A DNA stretch of 64,000 nt, taken from NCBI RefSeq assembly GCF_002812485.1, contig NZ_CP025003.1:2232001-2296000 (forward strand), read 5' to 3'. Source of the stretch: Dickeya fangzhongdai. GTDB taxonomy: Bacteria > Pseudomonadota > Gammaproteobacteria > Enterobacterales > Enterobacteriaceae. Positions within the stretch are counted from its first letter, which is position 1. Each line of letters begins with the position of its first letter. The translations under genes were made by a program, and so were the position numbers. Shown here piece after piece: positions 21,485-30,689 of this stretch. Below the pieces are notes generated by a model. The model did not search any database. It had not been told where the DNA came from and was given only the letters and a program-made list of their open reading frames with translations.

Positions 21485-21775
21485 ATGAAAATTATCAAGG
21501 AGGCCCTGGCGGGCACCTTTGAATCCAGCGACTTGCTGGTCAAGGTGGCGCCGGCGGAAGGCCAGTTGACCGTGGTGATAAACAGTGAAGTCATCAAACA
21601 GTTTGGCGCACAGATCAAGCAGGTGGTGAACGACACCCTGAGCACGCTGGGCGTAGAGTCCGGCACCATCGTGGTTGAAGACAAGGGCGCGCTGGATTGC
21701 GTAATTCGTGCCCGGGTGCAGAGCGCCGTGCTGCGTGCCGCCGATGTTGATCAGATTGACTGGGAGAAACTGTGA
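21485..21775 (+). CDS. citD: Citrate lyase acyl carrier protein (gamma subunit)
   Basis: 96 residues. It carries the 2'-(5''-phosphoribosyl)-3'-dephospho-CoA arm that CitX attaches to a serine. Ser14 in AGTFESSD aligns with the modified Ser14 of E. coli CitD (AGTLESGD). The C-terminal [20 protein letters not shown] is conserved. The stop overlaps the citE start by one base (TGATG), coupling the two subunits. Confidence 0.96.
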   Translation: MKIIKEALAGTFESSDLLVKVAPAEGQLTVVINSEVIKQFGAQIKQVVNDTLSTLGVESGTIVVEDKGALDCVIRARVQSAVLRAADVDQIDWEKL

Positions 21776-22665
21776 TGAGCACCACTCAGCCGAAAAAACT
21801 GCGCCGTAGTATGCTGTTCCTGCCGGGCGCGAATGCCGCCATGTTGTCCAACGCTTTCATCTACAAACCGGACTCCATCATGTTTGACCTGGAGGACGCC
21901 GTTTCCCTGCGTGAGAAAGATACCGCGCGCCTGCTGGTTCACCATGCGTTGCAGCACCCGATGTATCAGGGCATCGAAACCGTGGTGCGTATCAATCAGC
22001 TCAATACTCCGTTCGGTCTTAAGGATCTGGAAGCGTCTGTGCGAGGCGGCGCGGATGTCATCCGTTTGCCGAAAACCGACTCTACCGACGATGTCGCCGA
22101 GCTGGAACACCATCTGGCGCGCATCGAAAAAGAGTGCGGTCGTGAAGTCGGTTCGACCCGCATCATGGCGGCGATCGAGTCCGCGGTCGGGGTGATCAAT
22201 GCCGTGTCTATCGCCCGCTCCTCCGAGCGCATGATCGGCATCGCGCTGGCGGCGTTCGACTATGTGATGGATATGCAAACCGAACGCGGCGACGGCACCG
22301 AGTTGTTCTATGCCCGCTGCGCGGTGCTGCATGCCGCTCGCGCTGCCGGTATCGACGCCTTTGACGTGGTGTACTCCAACGTCAACGACGAAGAAGGGTT
22401 CCTGAAAGAAGTGGAACTGATCCGCAAACTGGGCTTCAACGGCAAATCGCTGATCAACCCGCGCCAGATTGAACTGCTGCACAACGCCTACGCGCCGACT
22501 CAGGATGAGGTGGACTACGCTCATCTGGTCATCAAGGCGGCGGAAGACGGCGAACGCGCTGGTTTGGGGGTAATTTCGCTGAACGGAAAAATGATCGACG
22601 GCCCGATTATCGACCACGCCCGCCGGGTGGTGGAGCGTGCGCTGGCCTCCGGCGTGCGCAAATAA
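21775..22665 (+). CDS. citE: Citrate lyase beta subunit (citryl-ACP lyase)
   Basis: 296 residues, (beta/alpha)8 barrel of the HpcH/HpaI aldolase family. It cleaves citryl-ACP to oxaloacetate and acetyl-ACP with Mg2+. The N-terminal [14 protein letters not shown] and [12 protein letters not shown] (metal Glu/Asp), [12 protein letters not shown] (substrate Arg), and the Glu of [14 protein letters not shown] are visible. The start ATG at 21775 overlaps the citD stop. A GTG one codon upstream is also in frame. An unusually long gap of 106 bp follows before citF. Confidence 0.96.
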   Translation: MSTTQPKKLRRSMLFLPGANAAMLSNAFIYKPDSIMFDLEDAVSLREKDTARLLVHHALQHPMYQGIETVVRINQLNTPFGLKDLEASVRGGADVIRLPKTDSTDDVAELEHHLARIEKECGREVGSTRIMAAIESAVGVINAVSIARSSERMIGIALAAFDYVMDMQTERGDGTELFYARCAVLHAARAAGIDAFDVVYSNVNDEEGFLKEVELIRKLGFNGKSLINPRQIELLHNAYAPTQDEVDYAHLVIKAAEDGERAGLGVISLNGKMIDGPIIDHARRVVERALASGVRK

Positions 22666-22771
22666 ACGCAGGCCGGGTAACCGGATGGAGTCTGGTTTGT
22701 AATAGTTTCCGCACTGGCCAGCTGGCGGCGTGATAGCGCGCTAGCGGGCCTCGCAATGACAGGATTGGATC
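22666..22771. other. 106-bp gap between citE and citF
   Basis: citE and citF normally abut or overlap. Here a GC-rich spacer holds small palindromes (GGCCAGCTGGC at about 22715; TAGCGCGCTA at about 22735) and ends in a weak ribosome site GGATTGG. No open frame or terminator was found. Confidence 0.6.
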
Positions 22772-24301
22772 ATGAGTAACTTTATTGAAGCACTGCAGAA
22801 GCAATATCCAGAAAAAAGCCATCTGCAACCGTTCGTCAATGCCAACCACAGTACCCCCTGGCTGAATGACGTCACCGAAAAACACCAGCGCAAGCTGTGC
22901 GCCGATCTGGAAGAAGCCATTCGCAAAAGCGGGCTGCAGGACGGCATGACGATTTCGTTCCACCACGCGTTCCGTGAAGGGGACAAGGTGATTAACCACG
23001 TGGTGGACACCCTGGCCCGTCTGGGTTTTAAAAACCTGACGCTGGCTTCCAGTTCGTTGATGACCTGCAACGCGCCGCTGATCGAGCATATCCGCAATGG
23101 CGTGATTACCCGTATTTACACCTCCGGCATGCGCGGCAAGCTGGCGGACGCCATCTCTCACGGCCTGATGAAAGAGCCGGTACAGATTCACTCTCACGGC
23201 GGCCGCGTGCATCTGCTGCAGAGCGGCGAGCTGAAGATTGACGTCGCATTCCTCGGGGTGCCGAGCAGCGACGAATTCGGCAACGCCAACGGCACGTCGG
23301 GTAAATCCCGCTGCGGCTCGCTCGGCTACGCGATGGTCGATGCGCAGTACGCCGGTAAAGTAGTGCTGCTGACCGAAAGTCTGGTGCCGTTCCCTAACAT
23401 GCCGGCCAGTCTGGTGCAGGATCAGGTGGACTTTGTGGTGCCGGTGGAAGAAGTCGGCGACCCGGCGAAAATCAGCGTAGGCGCGGCGCGCGTCACCAGC
23501 AACCCGCGTGAACTGCTGATTGCCCGCAGCGCGGCAGACGTGATCGAACACTCCGGCTATTTCAAACCGGGCTTTTCGATCCAGACCGGTTCCGGCGCAG
23601 CGTCTACCGCCTGTACCCGTTTTCTGGAAGATCGCATGCAGAAGCAGGGCGTGGTGGCGAGTTTCGCACTCGGCGGCATCACCGGCAGCATTGTCGACTT
23701 GCATGAAAAAGGACTGATTGAAAAGCTGCTGGACACCCAGTGCTTTGACGCCAACGCCGCGGCATCGCTGGCGAAGAACCCCAACCATGTGGAAATCTCC
23801 ACCAATGTCTACGCCAACCCCAGCTCCAAGGCCGCCTGCTGCGACCAGTTGGACGTGGTGATTCTGAGCGCGCTGGAAATCGATACCCAGTTTAACGTCA
23901 ACGTGATCACCGGTTCCGACGGTGTCATGCGCGGCGCGTCCGGCGGCCATTGCGACGTGGCGACGGCGGCTAACCTGACTATCGTGGTCGCGCCGTTGAT
24001 TCGCAGCCGTATTCCGACGGTAGTCCGTCAGGTAACGACCTGCGTGACGCCGGGCAGCGCCATCGACGTGTTGGTGACTGACCACGGCATCGCCGTTAAC
24101 CCGGCGCGTCCGGATGTAGCGGAACGCCTGATCAACGCCGGTCTGAGCGTGATGTCGATTGAAGAACTGTACCAGCGTGCGATTCAACTGGTGGGCGAAC
24201 CTAAAGCCATTGAATTCCACGATCGCATCGTCGGGGTGATTCGCTACCGTGACGGCAGCGTGATTGACGTGGTACGTCAGGTTAAAGAGGACAACGAGTG
24301 A
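22772..24301 (+). CDS. citF: Citrate lyase alpha subunit (citrate:acetyl-ACP transferase)
   Basis: 509 residues. It swaps the acetyl group on the acyl carrier protein for citrate, so CitE can cleave it. CoA-transferase fold: the half containing TISFHHAFREGDKVIN and a second half with GSGAASTACTRFLEDRM and GGVTGS-like GGITGSIVDLHEKG. The length matches E. coli CitF (510). The stop overlaps the GTG start of citX by 4 bp (GTGA). Confidence 0.96.
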   Translation: MSNFIEALQKQYPEKSHLQPFVNANHSTPWLNDVTEKHQRKLCADLEEAIRKSGLQDGMTISFHHAFREGDKVINHVVDTLARLGFKNLTLASSSLMTCNAPLIEHIRNGVITRIYTSGMRGKLADAISHGLMKEPVQIHSHGGRVHLLQSGELKIDVAFLGVPSSDEFGNANGTSGKSRCGSLGYAMVDAQYAGKVVLLTESLVPFPNMPASLVQDQVDFVVPVEEVGDPAKISVGAARVTSNPRELLIARSAADVIEHSGYFKPGFSIQTGSGAASTACTRFLEDRMQKQGVVASFALGGITGSIVDLHEKGLIEKLLDTQCFDANAAASLAKNPNHVEISTNVYANPSSKAACCDQLDVVILSALEIDTQFNVNVITGSDGVMRGASGGHCDVATAANLTIVVAPLIRSRIPTVVRQVTTCVTPGSAIDVLVTDHGIAVNPARPDVAERLINAGLSVMSIEELYQRAIQLVGEPKAIEFHDRIVGVIRYRDGSVIDVVRQVKEDNE

Positions 24302-24840
24302 GCGATGCTGCGATAGACTCAACGATCGCCGTCTCACTGGAAAGCCTGCTAGCGGCGAAGGAACGCCGCTGTGCCCGCCAGCAGCAATTGCTGGCGCGGC
24401 ACCAGTCTACGCTGGTGTCGCTGACGCTGGTGACGCCGGGTCCGGTTAAAGATTCGCCGCTATATCGCCGGGCGATGACGGAAGCGGTCGCGGCGTTCAA
24501 TGACTTGTGCCTGGCGCGCGGCTGGGAAGCGCTGGAGCAACAGTTGCACTGGCTGGATACCGGCGCAGAGGCATTCTGGGTCATCACCAAGGATGCATTG
24601 AGCGTTAAGGCGGCGGCCATTGCACTGGAAGATCAGCACCCGTTGGGGCGGCTGTGGGATTTTGACGTATTTTGTCCGCAGGAAGGGTCGATCAGCCGAA
24701 CGTTACTGGCGCATGATCGTCGTCGATGTATACTCTGTGATGAATCGGCGCATGCCTGCGCGCGTTCGCGCCGCCATGCGTTACCGGACGTGATTGAAAA
24801 AATCGAGGGTATCCTCCATGCCTGGTTTAACGCACACTGA
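24298..24840 (+). CDS. citX: Apo-citrate lyase phosphoribosyl-dephospho-CoA transferase
   Basis: 180 residues. It transfers the preformed prosthetic group onto Ser14 of CitD. Family patterns: SLESLLAAKERRCARQQQLL at the start, LVTPGPVKDSP, DFDVFCPQEG with conserved acidic residues, and the Cys-rich end RRCILCDESAHACARSRRH. The start is GTG, overlapping the citF stop. Its 3' end overlaps citG by 23 bp. Confidence 0.94.
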   Translation: MSDAAIDSTIAVSLESLLAAKERRCARQQQLLARHQSTLVSLTLVTPGPVKDSPLYRRAMTEAVAAFNDLCLARGWEALEQQLHWLDTGAEAFWVITKDALSVKAAAIALEDQHPLGRLWDFDVFCPQEGSISRTLLAHDRRRCILCDESAHACARSRRHALPDVIEKIEGILHAWFNAH

Positions 24841-25726
24841 GTCGAGTGTTTCCTCTCCGTTACTGACAACGCTATTTCCTGATGCCACCGGCGCGCTGGT
24901 GGCACTACCTACGATTCACCAGCAGGTGGCTGACGCCCTGACCATTGAGGTGATGCTGACGCCAAAACCCGGTCTGGTGGATCGGGATAACAACGGCGCT
25001 CATCGCGATATGGATGTGCCGCTGTTTCAGGCCAGTATCGCCGCGCTGGCTCCCTGGTTTTCACGTTTTACCGAAGCAGGCATGGCGCATAGCGCGTTGC
25101 CGATAACCCAGCTCCTGCCGCAGGCGCGGCCTATCGGCATCGCCGCCGAACAGGCGATGCTGGCTGCGACGGGCGGCGTGAATACGCACAAAGGCGGCAT
25201 TTTCGCCTTTGGATTACTGTGCAGCGCAGCCGGTTGGCTGGCGGGCCGTCGGCTACAACTGACGCAGGACAGCCTGTGCCAGTGCGCCGCGCGGATGAGC
25301 GCCGATTTGGTGCGTAATGAGCTGGAGAACAGCCAGCACACCGCGACGGCTGGAGAACATCTGTTCCGGCGTCACGGCTTGACCGGTGCGCGGGGAGAAG
25401 CCGCCAGCGGTTTTGCTACCGTTCGTCAGCATGCGCTGCCCGCTTATCTGCGCGCTCGCGCCCAGGGGCAGGACGACGAATCGGCCTTGCTGCAGACGCT
25501 GGTGGTATTAATGGCCCACAATCCGGATACCAACGTAGTCTCCCGTGGCGGAATGGAAGGGCTGGCGTTCGTACAGTCGCATGCGCGGGCATTGCTGTCC
25601 GGCGGTGTGACCCGACGGGGTCTGCAGGAGATGAATCAGGCGCTGGTCGAACGTAACATCAGCCCTGGCGGCAGCGCCGATCTGCTGGCGCTAACCTGGC
25701 TGCTTTCTCACTATCCCCGCGTCTGA
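24818..25726 (+). CDS. citG: Triphosphoribosyl-dephospho-CoA synthase
   Basis: 302 residues. It makes the citrate lyase prosthetic-group precursor from ATP and dephospho-CoA. Conserved segments: EVMLTPKPGLVDRDNNGAHRDM, TGGVNTHKGGIFAFGLL, HNPDTNVVSRGG and NISPGGSADLLALTWLL. The ATG at 24818 is preferred because GAGGGT lies 8 bases upstream. A TTG 24 bases earlier is in frame but lacks this. Last gene of the cluster; no citT follows. Confidence 0.94.
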   Translation: MPGLTHTESSVSSPLLTTLFPDATGALVALPTIHQQVADALTIEVMLTPKPGLVDRDNNGAHRDMDVPLFQASIAALAPWFSRFTEAGMAHSALPITQLLPQARPIGIAAEQAMLAATGGVNTHKGGIFAFGLLCSAAGWLAGRRLQLTQDSLCQCAARMSADLVRNELENSQHTATAGEHLFRRHGLTGARGEAASGFATVRQHALPAYLRARAQGQDDESALLQTLVVLMAHNPDTNVVSRGGMEGLAFVQSHARALLSGGVTRRGLQEMNQALVERNISPGGSADLLALTWLLSHYPRV

Positions 25727-25854
25727 ACCTCGTCTATTATTGGCAAGCAGTCCCCCCATTCTTTTCATGAGTTTTCGCCTCGCGCTGCGGGGCGTTACTG
25801 TGTGCCGGCATGTTCCATGCGTACAGTGCATAAGCGAATGAACAGATAAAACCC

Positions 25855-25881
25855 TAAAGTTGATGGCATGAATGTCGATAC
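25855..25881 (+). promoter_or_regulatory. Sigma-28 (FliA) promoter of ycgR
   Basis: TAAAGTTG, exactly 11-bp spacer, GTCGATAC, against the FliA consensus TAAAGTTT-N11-GCCGATAA: 7 of 8 and 6 of 8 bases. Transcription would start near 25889. It overlaps the most upstream in-frame ATG (25868), which therefore cannot be the start. Confidence 0.75.
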
Positions 25882-25972
25882 TAGTGCCATGCTGTATCCT
25901 GGGGGTTCTGGGACACTGAATGACGCATTAACCATTCAATTGACGGTGGGGATGGATGTAGTGGATAACAAT

Positions 25973-26704
25973 ATGAAAGAGCAGTACGCCAGGCGCAATA
26001 AAATGGCTATTTGCGCCACATTACGCGGACTGCAAAAGCAAGACGCCACAGTAATGGTGTATCACACGCACGGTCAGTTCATCAGCAAGATCCTTGAGGT
26101 TGATTCAGACGAAGAGGAGTTTCTGTTTGACCTCGGCGCGCTAGAGCGTGAAAACAGTCGGGCGTTGTTTGCGGGTGAACTGGAGTTTGCGGCAGAAACG
26201 GCTGGCGCCAAGGTTGAATTTCGTTCCACGATCATCAGAACGGTCGAACATGACGGTTTTCCCGCCTTCTGCGCGGCGGTTCCCGACGTGCTGTACTATA
26301 TCCAGCGCCGTAATTTTTTCCGCATCAATTCACCTGCCTGGCCGCCCATGAGCTGTCGGGGAGAGCTGCCGGATAACACCCATTTCGAATTTAGCCTGAA
26401 GGATTTGTCGCTGGGCGGTCTGTCTATGTACACCGACGACAAAGCGATGGCTGAATTGTTTGAACCGGGCATGCTCCTGAAAAACATTGATGTGGATCTC
26501 GCCAGCTACGGGCAATTCTGTCTGGACTTGCATTTTGTCAACCATGCCACCACCAAAGTCGTTGACAGTAAAGGCGAGGTGAAGCAGATCGAGCGTCTGA
26601 GCTTCAAGTTTTCGACGCTAAATGCCGCGCAAGAACGGGGATTACAGCAGGTGATAACCGAACTTGAACTGGATCAAAACGAAAAACGCAAACGGCTTCG
26701 CTGA
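25973..26704 (+). CDS. ycgR: Flagellar brake protein with PilZ domain, YcgR-like
   Basis: 243 residues. In E. coli YcgR binds cyclic di-GMP and slows the flagellar motor. The N-terminal YcgR domain (about 1-105) is followed by PilZ, with the c-di-GMP motif RRNFFR (112-117) and DLSLGG (144-149). Both halves of RxxxR / DxSxxG are intact. The start at 25973 is chosen for two reasons: a sigma-28 promoter at 25855-25881 rules out the upstream ATG at 25868, and this start gives almost the E. coli length (244) with EQ near the N-terminus aligned. 25952 is an alternative. Its position beside the chemoreceptor and citrate genes joins motility control to the module. Confidence 0.88.
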   Translation: MKEQYARRNKMAICATLRGLQKQDATVMVYHTHGQFISKILEVDSDEEEFLFDLGALERENSRALFAGELEFAAETAGAKVEFRSTIIRTVEHDGFPAFCAAVPDVLYYIQRRNFFRINSPAWPPMSCRGELPDNTHFEFSLKDLSLGGLSMYTDDKAMAELFEPGMLLKNIDVDLASYGQFCLDLHFVNHATTKVVDSKGEVKQIERLSFKFSTLNAAQERGLQQVITELELDQNEKRKRLR

Positions 26705-26811
26705 GCCGTTTGATTCGTGCCGGCGACAGAATTGACCGCGCAAGTCGTACACGATTGGCTTCACAGGTCTTGTCTCTGATTGCCGACTGGGGCAAAATAC
26801 GCGCCCTGAAA

Positions 26812-26846
26812 AACCGACGCATACCTATCGCGTCGGTTATTTTTTT
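26812..26846 (+). terminator. Terminator downstream of ycgR
   Basis: Stem AACCGACGC/GCGTCGGTT (9 bp, 9-nt loop) followed by ATTTTTTT. It is 108 bp after the ycgR stop. A smaller hairpin AAACGGCT/AGCCGTTT spans the ycgR stop codon itself. Confidence 0.88.
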
Positions 26847-27198
26847 GTATTTCATTAAGAGGCCGGCGCTGTTGATGGCACCGGACAGATATCGGTAAAA
26901 CGCATGCTACGGGCTGCGTAGAGTTAATAGAGAGACATAATGGGGCAATCAGTTGTTTTGGAGCCGGTGCCCGCCGGCTGGTGCTGCAAGCGCAGCGACA
27001 AGGGCGCCATGCTGGCGTGCCTGACATCGGGCGGCGTATCGGCTGCTCACCTCGGCTACGGCGACACCGCTCGTCCGTTCGCTTCCAGACGTTCTGGATA
27101 CCTGAAACACCGCCGCACGGCGTCTTCGTCATTCATATCGGGATCATGGATGGTGAGTGGCGCCGATAAGGCCGCTGTCGGTAAAGGAGGTCTGCGTC
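26847..27198. other. Region upstream of plaP
   Basis: 352 bp holding an 88-codon open frame (26940-27206) that overlaps the first codons of plaP. Its composition (Ser, Arg and Gly rich, no recognisable motif) argues against a real protein. I see no clear promoter or riboswitch-like structure. AAAGGAGG at 27184-27190 is the plaP ribosome site. Confidence 0.5.
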
Positions 27199-28557
27199 AT
27201 GACTGATTCCACTGTTTCCACGCCGCGCGTACAACTGCGTAAAACTCTGACCCTGGTTCCTGTCGTGATGATGGGCCTGGCCTACATGCAGCCGATGACG
27301 CTGTTTGATACCTTCGGTATCGTTTCCGGTCTGACCGATGGTCACGTCGCCACCGCATACGCGTTTGCGCTGATTGCCATTCTGTTTACCGCACTCAGCT
27401 ACGGCAAACTGGTTCGTCGTTTCCCGTCCGCCGGGTCGGCCTATACCTATGCCCAGAAAGCGATTAGTCCGACTGTCGGCTTCATGGTGGGATGGTCGTC
27501 GTTGCTGGATTATCTGTTCATGCCGATGATCAACATCCTGCTGGCGAAAATCTATTTTGAAACCCTGATCCCCAGTATTCCGTCGTGGATTTTTGTGGTG
27601 TTGCTGGTAGGCTTCATGACGCTGTCCAACCTGCGCGGCATCAAAACCGTCGCCAACTTCAATAGCCTGATCGTCGTGCTGCAGGTCGCCGTGATGGTGG
27701 CCATCACCGGTATGGTGATTTATGGTGTGGCGCATGGCGAGGGCGCGGGTACGCTGACCAGCAGCCGTCCGTTCTGGTCCGATAACGCCCATGTGGTGCC
27801 GATGATCACAGGCGCGACGATCCTGTGCTTTTCGTTCCTTGGTTTTGACGGCATCAGTTCGCTGTCTGAAGAGACCAAAGATGCAGGCCGTGTGATTCCG
27901 AAAGCCATTTTTCTGACGGCGTTGCTCGGCGGCGTAATTTTCGTGGTGGTGTCCTACTTCCTGCAACTGTACTTCCCGGATATTTCACGTTTTCAACATC
28001 CGGATGCCTCTCAGCCTGAAATCATGCTGTACGTGGCGGGTAAGGCCTTCCAGTTCGGCATTCTGATTTTCTCCTGCGTCACCGTACTGGCGTCCGGTAT
28101 GGCGGCGCATGCCGGCGTGTCCCGTCTGATGTATGTGATGGGGCGTGACGGCGTATTCCCGGAACGCTTCTTCGGTTATGTACATCCGCGCTGGCGGACG
28201 CCGGCGTTGAACGTACTGCTGGTCGGCGTTATCGCGCTGTCTGCCATCTCGTTCGATCTGGTTACCGCGACGGCGTTGATCAACTTCGGGGCGCTGGTGG
28301 CTTTCACCTTCGTCAACCTGTCGGTGATTTCTCAGTTCTATATCCGTGAACGCCGCAACAAGACGCTGAAAGACACCGTGAACTACCTGATTCTGCCGGT
28401 CATGGGCGCGTTGACCGTCGGCGCGCTGTGGCTGAATCTGGAAAGCACCTCAATGACGCTGGGGCTGGTATGGGCAGCGATTGGTCTGCTCTATCTGACG
28501 TTCGTGACGCGCAGTTTCAGACAGCCGGTACCGCAGTACAACGAAGATCTGGCGTAA
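27199..28557 (+). CDS. plaP: Putrescine importer PlaP (APC superfamily)
   Basis: 452-residue inner-membrane permease with twelve hydrophobic segments. The N-terminal [28 protein letters not shown] and the segment [25 protein letters not shown] are nearly those of E. coli PlaP (YeeF), a low-affinity, proton-driven putrescine importer linked to surface motility. The C-terminal [10 protein letters not shown] also matches. The start at 27199 follows the strong AAAGGAGG. The plaP-sbcB neighbourhood next to yeeZ-his is conserved with E. coli, interrupted here by the citrate module. Confidence 0.94.
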   Translation: MTDSTVSTPRVQLRKTLTLVPVVMMGLAYMQPMTLFDTFGIVSGLTDGHVATAYAFALIAILFTALSYGKLVRRFPSAGSAYTYAQKAISPTVGFMVGWSSLLDYLFMPMINILLAKIYFETLIPSIPSWIFVVLLVGFMTLSNLRGIKTVANFNSLIVVLQVAVMVAITGMVIYGVAHGEGAGTLTSSRPFWSDNAHVVPMITGATILCFSFLGFDGISSLSEETKDAGRVIPKAIFLTALLGGVIFVVVSYFLQLYFPDISRFQHPDASQPEIMLYVAGKAFQFGILIFSCVTVLASGMAAHAGVSRLMYVMGRDGVFPERFFGYVHPRWRTPALNVLLVGVIALSAISFDLVTATALINFGALVAFTFVNLSVISQFYIRERRNKTLKDTVNYLILPVMGALTVGALWLNLESTSMTLGLVWAAIGLLYLTFVTRSFRQPVPQYNEDLA

Positions 28558-28574
28558 TGTGCTGACTGACGATG

Positions 28575-28602
28575 ACAGGCTCCCGCGGGAGCCTGTTTCT
28601 TT
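28575..28602 (+). terminator. Terminator of plaP
   Basis: ACAGGCTCC-CGCG-GGAGCCTGT (9-bp stem, 11 if fully paired) followed by TTCTTT, 18 bp after the plaP stop. It can also serve the convergent gene on the minus strand. Confidence 0.9.
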
Positions 28603-28639
28603 ATACGCCGGATGTGTGTCGTTTATCTGTATGCTGCGC

Positions 28640-29227
28640 TTATAGCGGAGCGGCGGCGAACAAATTGGTGCCACCCTGCCATACGCGAATAAAACGGATA
28701 TGGTCTAGCACCAGCATAGCGGGCGACGTTTTCGCGTTCAGAAGTTGCTTGACGGTCGGCGATACGGTCGTGATTTCATCTTTTTCGTCCAGCAATGCGC
28801 CATAGGCAGCGACAACCGCGGCAAGATTATCGATGCCAGACTGCTGCGTCCCATCGCCAGCCACTATCAGTTTCAGCACAGTGATTCTCCCGGTGGCTTG
28901 AGAAACTTCACTGGTGAGTTTGATGTGTGAGTAAGTGCCGGAAGAGGCTTCGCTACTAAGCGGATCGTTGCCCATCGTGAACCTGAAAGTGCAGTGCAGG
29001 CGGAACAGGTTGTCATTAATGCGTGTGACCAATTCCCTGGGCGTGATAGCAAAAGACTTTTCTGCAACCTGCTGGGACGGTGAGACTAACTGGACCTGAG
29101 CGGACGCGGGCTGAATAAACGGCGCGGCACTGGCCGTCGGTAACATGATGGCCGACAAAGCAGCAAAAAAGACGATGCCAGAGCTGCAACAACGGGCAAT
29201 CCGGTGTAACCGCGGCAGTAAGCGCAT
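28640..29227 (-). CDS. Exported protein of unknown function
   Basis: 195 residues, not recognised. The N-terminus MRLLPRLHRIARC followed by a hydrophobic run ending TASA-AP is a signal peptide, so the product is periplasmic or outer. The mature part has FRLHCTFRFTMGNDPLSS and IRVWQGGTNLFAAAPL without known motifs. The start at 29227 leaves 31 bp to the sbcB stop. An in-frame start further upstream (29287) would overlap sbcB and hide the signal peptide. Co-transcription after sbcB is possible. It lies in the place of yeeD-yeeE of the E. coli map. Confidence 0.65.
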   Translation of the reverse strand: MRLLPRLHRIARCCSSGIVFFAALSAIMLPTASAAPFIQPASAQVQLVSPSQQVAEKSFAITPRELVTRINDNLFRLHCTFRFTMGNDPLSSEASSGTYSHIKLTSEVSQATGRITVLKLIVAGDGTQQSGIDNLAAVVAAYGALLDEKDEITTVSPTVKQLLNAKTSPAMLVLDHIRFIRVWQGGTNLFAAAPL

Positions 29228-29258
29228 GATGCTTGTCCCGGTGTGATGTTGCCACATT

Positions 29259-30689
29259 TCAGGCGACCAGCCGTTGGGCATAGGCAACCAGTGCTTTTAG
29301 TAGCGCGGTTTTTTTCTCGTCATCCGCGTACTGCTGATACAAACTCTCCAGCACATCCGAATAAGACTGTAACCGCTCCGGGGTAAAGACCTCGCGACGA
29401 TGCGCCAGCCAGCGCTGCTGCTCCTGCTCATCAAGCGTGCCGGGGAAATTGCGCGCCCGGTAGCGGAACAGCAATTCCTCCACCCGGCGATCGGCAAACT
29501 GAAGGTTCAGGGCCGGAAGGTGCTGGGAATCGGTTTTACGAATGATGTCCATCGCAGCCCGATCGGCGTCGCTGAAAAAGCCATCGTACAGTTGCAGGTC
29601 CACATCCGTCGACGCTTCAAACGGCGGGGCATCGGCAAATAGCGCCACCACTTTCTCCCGTACGCTGCCATGCTGACGCAGCAGTTGCAGATTGTTCAGG
29701 CAGTGCTGACGGTCAATGCCCAGCCGCTCTGCGTCTTCCGGACGCAACGTGCTGGCCGGCGCCAGAACCGGGCATTTATTGATATGCACCAGTTTGATCG
29801 GCACCGGCGATTCATCTTCCGCCAGCAGCGCACGACGGGTATAAAGCCGGGTGCGCAGTTCATCCGCATTCAGCTCCAGCAACGGCTGAATATCGCCCGC
29901 CAGATCGCAGACGATGACTGCATTGCGGTTATCCGGATGCCAGGCCAGCGGCACAATCCAGCTAGTATTACCGCGCGCGGCGCCAAACATGCCGGAAACG
30001 TGTACCAGCGGTTTCATTTGCGGAATATCGATTAACGCGCTGACCTTGTTTTTGTTACGCAACGCGTAGAGATAGTCGAACAGTTTCGGCTGCGACTGTT
30101 TGAGCAGGCGCGCCATGGCAATGGTGGCATACACATCCGACATGGCGTCGTGCGCCTGAGTGTGTTCGACGCCATTGGCGTGCGTCAGGTGTTCCAGCCT
30201 GAAGCTGGGAAAACCGTCGTCGTTTTCCGGCCAGATAATGCCATCCGGACGCAAGGCATAGCACGCCCGCAGCATGTCCAGTAAATCCCAGCGAGAGTTG
30301 CCGTTTTGCCAACTGTAGGCATACGGGTCGTAGAAGTTGCGATAAAACAGATTCCGGCTGACTTCGTCATCAAACCGAATGTTGTTGTATCCCATGATGC
30401 AGGTGCCCGGCTCGCTGAACGCCTCATGGATATGGCGGGCGAACTCCGCTTCGCGTATCCCACGGCTTTGCGCCACCTGTGGCGTGATGCCGGTAATCAT
30501 CACCGCTTCCGGGTCGGGCAGATAATCGTCGGTTGGCTGGCAGTAGATCACTACCGGCTCGCCAATCACGTTAAAATTCAAATCGGTACGGATGCCGGCG
30601 AACTGAGCCGGGCGATCTTTGGCCGGATGTTTACCAAAGGTCTCATAGTCATGAATGAAAAAAGTGGGTTCGGTGTGTTGATTTTGCAC
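29259..30689 (-). CDS. sbcB: Exodeoxyribonuclease I
   Basis: 476-residue 3'-5' single-strand DNA exonuclease used in recombination and mismatch repair. DEDDh exonuclease motifs: FIHDYETFG (DxE), GYNNIRFDDE, and HDAMSDVYATIAMA with the catalytic His-Asp. An SH3-like domain and a C-terminal helical region follow, with FYRNFYDPYAYSW and NFPGTLDEQEQQRWL as in E. coli. The start is GTG at 30689, preceded by AGAGAGAAAC. It gives VQNQHTEPTFF, close to the E. coli N-terminus. The longer upstream frame has no family support. Confidence 0.95.
   Translation of the reverse strand: MQNQHTEPTFFIHDYETFGKHPAKDRPAQFAGIRTDLNFNVIGEPVVIYCQPTDDYLPDPEAVMITGITPQVAQSRGIREAEFARHIHEAFSEPGTCIMGYNNIRFDDEVSRNLFYRNFYDPYAYSWQNGNSRWDLLDMLRACYALRPDGIIWPENDDGFPSFRLEHLTHANGVEHTQAHDAMSDVYATIAMARLLKQSQPKLFDYLYALRNKNKVSALIDIPQMKPLVHVSGMFGAARGNTSWIVPLAWHPDNRNAVIVCDLAGDIQPLLELNADELRTRLYTRRALLAEDESPVPIKLVHINKCPVLAPASTLRPEDAERLGIDRQHCLNNLQLLRQHGSVREKVVALFADAPPFEASTDVDLQLYDGFFSDADRAAMDIIRKTDSQHLPALNLQFADRRVEELLFRYRARNFPGTLDEQEQQRWLAHRREVFTPERLQSYSDVLESLYQQYADDEKKTALLKALVAYAQRLVA

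Noticed and set aside
22607..24337. A 576-codon open frame on the minus strand across citF
   Set aside because: It lies wholly antisense to a clear citrate lyase gene, is His/Arg rich as expected for a GC-biased shadow frame, and has no domain pattern or ribosome site.
25868..25972. N-terminal extension of ycgR from 25868
   Set aside because: The ATG lies between the -35 and -10 of a sigma-28 promoter and the extra residues have no counterpart in YcgR.
26940..27206. 88-codon frame just upstream of plaP, overlapping its start
   Set aside because: Considered as a leader peptide for putrescine control, but no proline, ornithine or stalling-type pattern and no conserved motif is seen; composition is random-like.
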